A stretch of 64,000 nucleotides of DNA, taken from the NCBI GenBank assembly GCA_902702965.1, contig CACRXP010000225.1, positions 508,687 to 572,686 on the forward strand, read 5' to 3'. Shown here piece after piece: positions 56,721-64,000 of this stretch. The notes beneath the pieces were generated by a model. It was not told the origin of the DNA, did not search any database, and saw only the letters and a program-made list of their open reading frames with translations. Within the stretch, counting starts at the first letter, position 1. The number at the start of each line of letters is the position of its first letter. The stretch is from Spirometra erinaceieuropaei. Lineage: Eukaryota; Platyhelminthes; Cestoda; Diphyllobothriidea; Diphyllobothriidae. A program made the position numbers and the translations under genes.

Positions 56721-58263
56721 ATGCATGTCCGAATGCTACCCCTGGTGGTGCTTTTGCTGCAGCTCCAGTGGCCCCAACTGCCTGCCGGGTTCCGCGACTC
56801 TGATCTTATAGACAGCCTCACATTTGAGCGAAATGAACAGTCGGTTGTGACAGCTCCGGAAGCCCGACAGCCGGTCAGTAGACGCCACTCACCACCGCCG
56901 CCGCTGTCGACGCCACCAATCGGCGGACGCCCTCGCAAGCGCCACCGGACCATCACTACGAAAACCACCCCCAATAACGGCGAGCAGACTTGTCCGGGGA
57001 TAGTTTGTTTCATAGTCCAGCGGAGCGGAGGTTCAGTGCTAGACTGCCAGTTGGCTGCACCCTGGGACGATGACAACTCCGTCCGGATGCTCGAATGTAC
57101 ATTCTGGCAACCACCGAACACGTCTCTGCGACCGGCATTCGGCGGCGGCGGCGGCGGCAACAACATGCCCGAAGATAGTCCCGAGGACGGCGGCAGTCAC
57201 GCCAAGTCTGTGCGCATTCGTCTGCGTCCCGAGCGTCCCAGCGTTTACGGAGCCGCAATGCAGCGTGAGTCTGTGGACTGGGCAGAAAATGATGCTCTCC
57301 TAAGGCTGTGCTCCGCTGTGCGAGCTCACCTCCACCTCAGTGCCCGCTCGCAGCTCAAACTCTCCCTGATTATGTTGCAGATCCGGAAGATGACCCATCA
57401 TGATCTGTCTCGGCTCTTCTCCATGGCTCAAGTCAGCGATCTCATCCTCTGGAACCCCGAGCACTGGGAGGAGACAAGTCTCCTTGATCAGCCGCCTGGT
57501 GTGGTGGGAGTCAGCCCATTTATTCGTCTCACGATCTACTGTGAGGCCGGAAATGCGGAACCGGCATTTTCTCGTCTGTGGATACCGTGGACACGCTGGC
57601 AGATAAAGTTCCGTCAGTGTCGTGGACGTTACACTTGTTACCCCTGGCCGCCCGGTCAACCACTCTGTTGTAGCCCTGAGCGTTGCACGCAATTGCCCTA
57701 CTTTGTCTTGACGCAGAAATCTGGACTCGGTCGGGAAGGTACCTCCTCAGAACAGTACCTAGCCCACTACACCTGCGAGACAGAACCCCGCCAGGCAGAT
57801 AATCCTCTGGCGGAATTGCATTTTCGACAGGGTTGTTGGACCCTGGCCAACCAGACACGCGATACTACTCCGGAGCCGACTGAAACTTCCTTCCAGTCGC
57901 TGGCTAGTAACTTTACGACTCTGGCGCCCACTACGATTGTTACCTCGCCATCGTCAACACGAGCGGTCACAAAGAGCACGACGGAAACGGACTTCCCAGT
58001 GACTTACTTTGATTCGTCAACCCCTCTCGTCACCACCGAGAGCCTGGTCGGCGTTGGTCTGGCCGACGAACGAACGCGCATGCGACGCTTAGTAGTGGGG
58101 ATCATCTGCCTACTACTGCTCAATATTCTGCTGCTCGTTGTCTTTGTGACAATCGGTTGCTGTCTGAGACGTCGGCTGAGACGACGGCGAAAGCCCTCCA
58201 TGGTGTGTCAAATGATCTCCGCTAGCAATGCCAGCGATCTCGTGCGAGAACAAGTTAATGCAG
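56721..58263 (+). CDS. Type I membrane protein, exon 1 (ectodomain and transmembrane segment)
   Basis: The only convincing host gene; no family recognised. The ATG at 56721 (another at codon 5) starts a hydrophobic signal peptide, MLPLVVLLLQLQW, with likely cleavage near residue 22-23. The ectodomain (about residues 24-455) has 13 cysteines, including a cluster at 300, 306, 316, 317 and 322. It also has a Gly run at 141-146, a Trp-rich segment LWIPWTRWQIKF (286-297), and N-glycosylation sites at N133, N377 and N397. A Thr/Ser-rich stalk (380-440) precedes the membrane segment LVVGIICLLLLNILLLVVFV (457-476) and a basic stop-transfer CLRRRLRRRR. The frame stays open to TGA 58290-58292, which would give 523 residues. 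I prefer splicing at CAG|GTTCGT after 58263, because a matching exon lies at 60976. Length, GC-rich codons and topology argue strongly for a real gene; a receptor or adhesion role is only inference. Confidence 0.8.
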
Positions 58264-58591
58264 GTTCGTTGACATTATTTAGATGCTACTGAACAGTATA
58301 TAGTAGGCAATTGATAAAATGTCGTACGCATCAGCGAGCAGCAGCATTTTCAGACACTAATGGGACTTTTTAACGAAAATTGCGCTTGGGCGATCACCTT
58401 TTTAAAAGTTATTTTTCGACGTCATATAACTCGACACCAACTTTATTCCGTAAAAACTTGCGATGTAAACTTGAGCGACTGGGCTCATACGGGATTGGGT
58501 CTCACAAATCTGATCTGATTTCAGGATGCAGTTGTTTGCTCGGTCATCGTAGGCTAGTCGCATAAGGGCGAACGATCGATAAGGAGGTGCG

Positions 58592-58792
58592 CCCCTTCCG
58601 CAAGTCACACACAGAATAGCATTGCCCACAAAAACAAGGGGGACTGGAATGGGCATTTTGTTGTTTCTTAGCCTCCATCATCTGGCCATACCGAGCTCTG
58701 AGGTAAGCAACCCACAAGAGGCCCGAACTCGCGACCTGTCGGTAAGAAGTCCAACACCCTAACCACTGCGCCACCGGCTATTTGTCCTGCCA
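58592..58792 (-). repeat. SINE with tRNA-like head, inverted copy, in the predicted intron
   Basis: Minus strand: A box GTGGCGCAGTGGTTAGGG (58763-58774 region), GGACTTCTTACC, B box CGAGTTCGGGC (58721-58731), then TATGGCCAGATGATGGAGGC, and CCATTCCAGTCCCCCTTGT. It ends against the plus copy at 58793. Confidence 0.75.
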
Positions 58793-59010
58793 GTTGAGGT
58801 CGGGTATATTAACAACTGTAGAAAGCTAATGACAAATAACAAGCCAGAAACGGCCATTCCAGTCTCTCTTGTATTAGTAGGTAATGGTGTTCTGCCTAAA
58901 TTACGCGTGACTCTGTGGCTGTTCACGGTGCTCGCGAGAAAGCTCCGAGACACAGCGGAACGAGTGAGTTCCGTAACGCGATCGGTGCGCCCCCTTCGCC
59001 TACCACTGTA
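58793..59010 (+). repeat. SINE body, plus copy facing 58592-58792
   Basis: AGGTCGGGTATATTAAC, AACAAGCCAGAAACGGCCAT, TCCAGTCTCTCTTGTATTAG, GGCTGTTCACGGTGCTCGCG, CAGCGGAACGAGTGAGTTCC and CGATCGGTGCGCCCCCTTCG. Confidence 0.7.
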
Positions 59011-60975
59011 AAGCGTAAGCAGTCAATGTAATTTCAACGTACAGAAGGGGTGTGTTCTACAAAGAGTAATTCAGACCTGAAACAAACGCATGCATGTGTC
59101 CTCTTTCTGAACCTGTACCCTCTGATCCTTACTCGACTTACTTCCAGAATTTCAGTAAAAAAATTCAATAATTTTTTCTGGTATCGGCATCATATTATTA
59201 TTGTTATTTGTGTGGCCGCAGCATTTTCGGATAAATATGGTCTGTCTGACGATGCTATTTAGATAAAGGCGGCCGTATAATCGGGGCTCCTGACTAGTTG
59301 TGCCACTGGACCTCACGGTGCTCAGATTTGTAAAAGAATAATGCATACTCACACCTCCTATATGTTTTAATTTATTTTCCTTGCCTTCCTTAAGTAATTT
59401 CAAGAAATTTTTTAAGAAGTCCTGATAGTTACTTTGCGCAATTATTTTCGTGCATTAATTTAAATGTCTAACAGCCTCACCCAAAGAGCTTCCAAGGCTT
59501 GAGGAGGTTAGTTGCAGGCTTTACCTAGTGCTGGCTAAGTCTGGATATTTGTGATATTTTTAGTGTCTGGCGGTACTCCGTGCTGAGCACCATCCTCCGT
59601 CTTAAGCTACACCCAAATTGTCTGAACGTATTTGCGCAGACGTTGAATGCATAATAGCCAATAATGCTTGGCCTTGTTACAGATTTAAAGATCACCGGCA
59701 CCTGAAGAGAACTTGAGCCATCTTGTTGGACTAACCATACACATAGCCATCTGAGTGGAAATTGAATAAAAAATCCTGCTGCTTTTACTGCGATAGCATG
59801 TCCTAAACGGCAGAGAGATGAGGTTTCTCAATGCCTTTCGCCGATCCTTTTAAGAGTCACGTCCATCTAGCCCACCAGTGAATTAAGTATCAACCTTGTA
59901 TCCCTCTTGAAGGAGTTACCGGGTTTTATTTACTAAGTGGACTTACGTATCCAATCCTCACCGCCATCCATTTAGGGGCGTTCAGTTATGACAGTTGGCC
60001 GTTTTTGCTCTGAAGGATGCTTCTATAACACGTGAGGCCTGCCAAACAGTTCTTCCGCTAAGGAATGTGCTGCATGTAAAGTAATTCAAATGTCGTTGAA
60101 GATCGCTCACTTACGGGAAGCTCAAGTTTCAGGTAGTTCAACGAGCGTTAGACAAGCGGAACCAAAAGAGAGCCAAGAGTCATTGACATTCCCCTGCTGA
60201 AGAGAATGATAAAAAGGACGCTATTACAGACGTTTGCTTCTGACCTACTTCCTCACATAACAACGTACACGTCTTGTTTCCAATATGGCACGAGGTTTGC
60301 ACAATCCCCGCGTCTGTATAGTTTTGCGATTTGCTGTCTCAACAACTTCCGTTTCTGTAAGTTTGGCCAGCATTTGAACTACCACTTTGATTACCATCAG
60401 ATTGTGTGCAAACTTAGTTACTCCGCGACCAGCGGGGGCACTAACGATGGATCCCAAATTTAAACAAATCTGTTGGTGGCTAACAACTCCAGTGTGTGCT
60501 GCAAATCTAGGAGCCAGTGACTGTGACTGTCGGCTGACGGCTCCTTCACGCTATTGCTTTCGAAAATTAATTGAGGAGTGACTTGGAATTAAAATTTCAC
60601 AACATTACAGTCAGCTTTTGCTGAATCGGTGCCTAATGCATCGGTACATGGTTGAATTTATGTTTTGCTCATCAGCAAAAGAGACCCGTTGCCAGTATGC
60701 CAGTGTACTTGGAGTGTCCTGTAGGTTTTCGTGGTAGTTCAAGTAAGGAGTTACGATAGTTTATTAGATGAACAACAGTTTCAATAAAGAACCAATCTTG
60801 GGGCCAAGTCAACACTCACTTTCAGCTCTTTAGTAGGCCGAATCTCCGAACGTCATTCCAATGACAGCCGATACTACTTTATAACCAAATGATCCATTCA
60901 GATTCTCCTGTCAGTCCAGACATTAAACGCGCGGACCTCCCACCATTCAGATCGCGTCTAGTTTCTTCTTTACAG
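59011..60975 (+). other. Rest of the predicted intron, ends in a good 3' splice site
   Basis: No coding frame with motifs. The right end reads GTTTCTTCTTTACAG, a pyrimidine tract with AG at 60974-60975, consistent with a 3' splice site. The whole intron would be 58264-60975, about 2.7 kb, including the inverted SINE pair. Confidence 0.45.
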
Positions 60976-61391
60976 CATGCGATGTCTCACTAACAACAAG
61001 TCCCACTTCCAAATATTTAGGGCCCCCGGATGTCAAAGAGGTGACAACTGGGACACCCGTCAGCCCCCCAAACGCACGGACCGCTCTTAACGGCTTCCAG
61101 AGCTACCGACCAGAGTTCACCTTCCGCCCAGTCAACCTGCCCATACAATCGAAGGAGGAAGAGCATCTGCTGAACCACGGCAACCAAACCGTTCCCGCTG
61201 CGGAGGTCTGTCTGTCTTCACCACCGCCCCCACCACTTCCGACGCAGTCAACCTTCCTCCAACGCTTACGCCTGCATGCACCATGGCGCCGACGTGGCAG
61301 CACTGGCCGCTACAAGCACACTCTCGTGATAGAGCATCCCAACGCTTCCCCGACCATGGACTGGGGCATAAAGAATTTGCATCCCCTCTAG
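60976..61391 (+). CDS. Predicted exon 2: proline-rich cytoplasmic tail
   Basis: A frame open from the splice site at 60975/60976 to TAG 61389-61391. Exon 1 ends one base into a codon (G at 58263) and this frame needs exactly one base before CA, so the join makes an Ala codon and the phases agree. The total is 1959 coding bases, 652 residues. The tail of about 138 residues includes CDVSLTTSPTSKYLGPPDV, an acidic SKEEEHLL, a proline run SSPPPPPLP that could bind SH3- or WW-type domains, and RYKHTLVIEHPN. GC-rich codon use resembles exon 1 and differs from the AT-rich flanks. No AATAAA is near; one lies at 62210-62215. Without RNA evidence the exon and its link to exon 1 are inferred. Confidence 0.55.
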
Positions 61392-62304
61392 GTCACATGC
61401 CAAAAAGGACGCCTACACCATCCTCAGCGCCACAATCCCACCGCGGGCAACGTCTTCCGCCCTACCGCCCCCTGTGTACAGAAGTCGCCTGACGAACTGG
61501 ACTAGATATTGTCCGTGTGTACTAACATTCTCCCTATATTTGTTCTATTGCTTTCCTTAATTACAAGCCTCATTTCCCAATTCGCCTCGTTTTTATGTTT
61601 TTCCTTCTCCCCTTTCAAGTCTAGTGACCGGGTATTCCACTAGCGGGAGACGCGGCTATCTGTGTGCAGCTGCAGAAATAATGGACAGGCAGGTTCGGCG
61701 AAACAGATAACGTAGGTGACACGTTATTACGTGGGAAGGGAGGCGCACGACAGACCGGATCGTACACGCATGTCGCTTTTGATAGTCTACCATCCCTTCC
61801 CCGGAAACATAAGGTCTCACACTCGAAGTACCCCAAGGAATGCTTTTGAAGAAGGTCTTGAGTGGATGGCGTAACTCAGAAAACATTAACTAAGATACTG
61901 CAAAGAGATTTTAACCCGAAAGGATTACTTAGGTGACATTGTAGTGTTGATAAGTATGTAGTATAGTTCCAAGGTACCGAATTCCCGCCAAGAAGTTAGC
62001 TTTTGTGTGTGCTTTCCCGGTAGGCTGCTAAAGTTGTATTCGTCAAAAGATGGCTGCCTTACTGGTGTTGTCTTTCAGCAGAGGAAGATAGTCGACAAAG
62101 ATAAGGACACTGAGATGAAAATCTGGATTCATGTACGTATTTGAATGTTCGCAAGCCGAGCCATTGATAACCCAATTTATGTTGAATAGCTTCGCATATT
62201 TAAATCTTGAATAAAACCGTACACAGTTAAACTGTGGCCATTTTAATGTACAAAATAATTAACTTTGGCCAGTCCACTTTAGTCAATCTGAGAGTAGGTA
62301 AGTC
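61392..62304 (+). other. Downstream region, possible 3' UTR
   Basis: No gene. AATAAA at 62210-62215 is the first polyadenylation-type hexamer that I noticed after exon 2, which would make a long 3' UTR of about 0.8 kb. Confidence 0.3.
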
Positions 62305-62480
62305 CGGCTTACGACGACTGATACGTCCGAGGTGGCCATCCCAATCTCACTTGTATTCTTCGGTACCCAGCTTCTGCCTGTATTACTAGTTACCACACGA
62401 CTACCCTCGGGCCCTTGACTGGACTCCAAAGCACCGCAGGACGAATATTTCGAGTAATCCGATCGACGAACGCACTTTCA
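62305..62480 (+). repeat. Degenerate SINE body
   Basis: ACGACGACTGATACGTCCG, AGGTGGCCATCCCAATCTC, ACTTGTATTCTTCGGTA, CTTCTGCCTGTATTACTAGT and CCGATCGACGAACGC follow the family order with many substitutions. No tRNA-like head. Confidence 0.6.
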
Positions 62481-63499
62481 ACATAGTATTGCTTTGTTAT
62501 ATCGATTTTCGGTGTAATCTTAGATTAGTTGGGTTAGTTGGTACGAATTTTCACTTGGTAGTTGCACGAGTTAAAAAATAATGTAACATTCCAGCACATT
62601 TTCTTGTACAAAACGAAGGTTTTTCAAGAAAAAATATACGCGTTATGGAAAAAGTATAGGGCTGGATATGCGGAAAAATATCCTCGAAAGTGCGCTAAGC
62701 GGATGTCAAGTTGAATGCTTCACAGGAGGCCAAAAGCCCTTCGTCATAGGTCTCCCTTCTACGTATATGTTATCCAAACATTTACGTACACAGAATTTCT
62801 CATGTCAGTGAGCGCGTGTATGGCATTTTCTAAACATTCAAATATTATTTCTCCTATTGTACGCCTGGTTCTGGATATAAACGTGCAGGATACACAGACT
62901 GAGTGACCGTCAAGCTGCCACGGGATTTGTCCCTCAAATGAAAATATAATTCTCGCGTCGTATGGAATAAGTCAGTTTTGTCATCAAACACATATTCGGC
63001 AGGGATTTTATATGATTTACCTGGTAGGTCATAAGGTATTACTTTTGTTAGCTACGTTACGTGATATTATGGTGGTGGGACGCGGTTTTCCATGCAAGGT
63101 ACAACAGATGAAGGCCTTTATAATGATACGGCAGGAAACTTTGTAGAACGCCTAAAGTTCCTCGCAGATTGCCCCAAAGGAACAAGCAGTCCAAGAGAAT
63201 TTTCAGAGTAAACTAAAGAATGGAGAGAACTCCAGACGTACCTTGTAAATAACTGAGGACAAATCGGTAAGTTTGCCAAAGGGCAAGGTGATGTGTAACG
63301 AATCAGGGATTTTTATGAGGAAAGAATTAGGGCTTTGCCAAAATGGAACATATGGTTATGGGTTTGAAAAAAATTTACAGCAATTTCACCGACACGATCA
63401 ACACTGCGTGGGGTTCACGTTAATGAACAATTGCACAGATACAGAAATTGTAGATGCTCGTCAGGATTTGTCATTATGAAAATTTTCCTGCTAAATAAA
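62481..63499. other. Intergenic stretch, possibly old 5' part of the element to the right
   Basis: No clear gene. Frames around 63273-63480 could be decayed endonuclease sequence of the CR1-like element, but no catalytic motif is visible before 63500. Confidence 0.3.
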
Positions 63500-64000
63500 G
63501 GAAAGTTTCCCGAAAGCCAAAGTGACCACTGCGTTCTTTTTTGGGAGAATAGTCATTCTTTGTACCCGAAATTCGGTCTGCTGAGGCAAGAAACGTATGG
63601 AAAGGGGATTATACCCGCATGAAAAACCTACTACAGAAGGTGAACTGGAATGCAGCACAAGGACCTGACCTAAAAAGCGATTGGCTCTTCTTCAAGAATA
63701 TAATACGACGCTTGGTAGAGAGCTGTTGCTCACTTGAGAGGAAGCTGCGCACTTCCCGAACAGAGTGGGTGACGGCAGAAATAAAGAAGAACCTTAAATT
63801 GAAAAGAAGACTTGGGAAAAAGTACGCCAGATGTCAGCAACCAGAGCATTTCGCTGACTTCAAAAAACAGAGGAATGTATGTCGGAATCTGTTGAGGAGG
63901 ACACGGGCGCAATTTGAGTCAAAACTTCTAAAACAAATCCCGCAAAATCCAAAAAATTCTTTGGATACGTGAATAAGGCAAAACTCAACCGGGACTGCAT
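63500..64000 (+). mobile_element. CR1-like LINE fragment running off the right edge
   Basis: SQSDHCVLFWEN near 63520 is the end of an APE-type endonuclease (the Ser-Asp-His motif). After a frameshift near 63550-63585 the next frame reads ARNVWKGDYTRMKNLL, QKVNWNA, then RTEWVTAEIKKNLKLKRRLG, KKYARCQQPEHFADFKKQRN and LLRRTRAQFESKLLKQ. This is the linker that precedes the RT in CR1/jockey-type elements. A second frame change occurs in an A run at about 63945-63950, after which KKFFGYVNKAKLNRDC continues to the end. The RT itself would lie beyond the window. Confidence 0.82.

Noticed and set aside
57010..57860. Minus-strand frames of 80-130 residues across the membrane-protein gene
   Set aside because: Antisense shadows of GC-rich coding sequence.

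Overview
The window looks like flatworm genomic DNA, most probably from a diphyllobothriidean tapeworm (the Schistocephalus / Spirometra / Dibothriocephalus group). This is inferred from three things: a non-LTR retrotransposon whose reverse transcriptase is followed by C2H2 zinc fingers, Penelope-like elements with minimal hammerhead ribozymes, and very sparse coding DNA in a sea of short dispersed repeats and GGT microsatellites. Nothing looks prokaryotic, so I see no operons, ribosome binding sites or CRISPR. I had no database search, so species-level placement is a judgement.

Layout. 0-5.2 kb: a GC-rich, almost full-length non-LTR element (endonuclease + reverse transcriptase + zinc fingers) in one reading frame broken by four stop codons and one deletion. 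5.2-6.0 kb: a dispersed repeat I call FR2, ending in an inverted duplication. 7.4-10.0 kb: three copies of a 24-nt palindrome close to two degenerate telomere-like (TTAGGG) tracts. 12.6-16.3 kb: hammerhead-ribozyme relics, a 485-bp fold-back element and a compact inverted pair of hammerheads. 18-30 kb: GGT microsatellites (one holding a 661-base assembly gap), a truncated relative of the first retroelement, a CR1-like reverse transcriptase relic and SINEs. 32.0-33.3 kb: a decayed Penelope-like reverse transcriptase. 34.7-45 kb: tRNA-like repeats, another hammerhead locus and several SINEs. 45-50 kb: nothing recognised. 50.4-54.0 kb: a tandem array of 1.1-1.5 kb units that contain FR2. 55-55.3 and 58.6-59.0 kb: inverted SINE pairs. 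56.7-61.4 kb: the only convincing host gene, which I predict to have two phase-compatible exons encoding a type I membrane protein with a proline-rich cytoplasmic tail. The right edge runs into another CR1-like element.

How it fits together. One host gene sits in a repeat-dominated region. The short repeats fall into three main groups: a SINE with a tRNA-Arg(UCU)-like head, FR2, and Penelope/hammerhead remnants. The most striking property is that sequence-unrelated repeats recur as tight inverted pairs, which would fold into long hairpins if transcribed. One such pair lies inside the predicted intron of the host gene.
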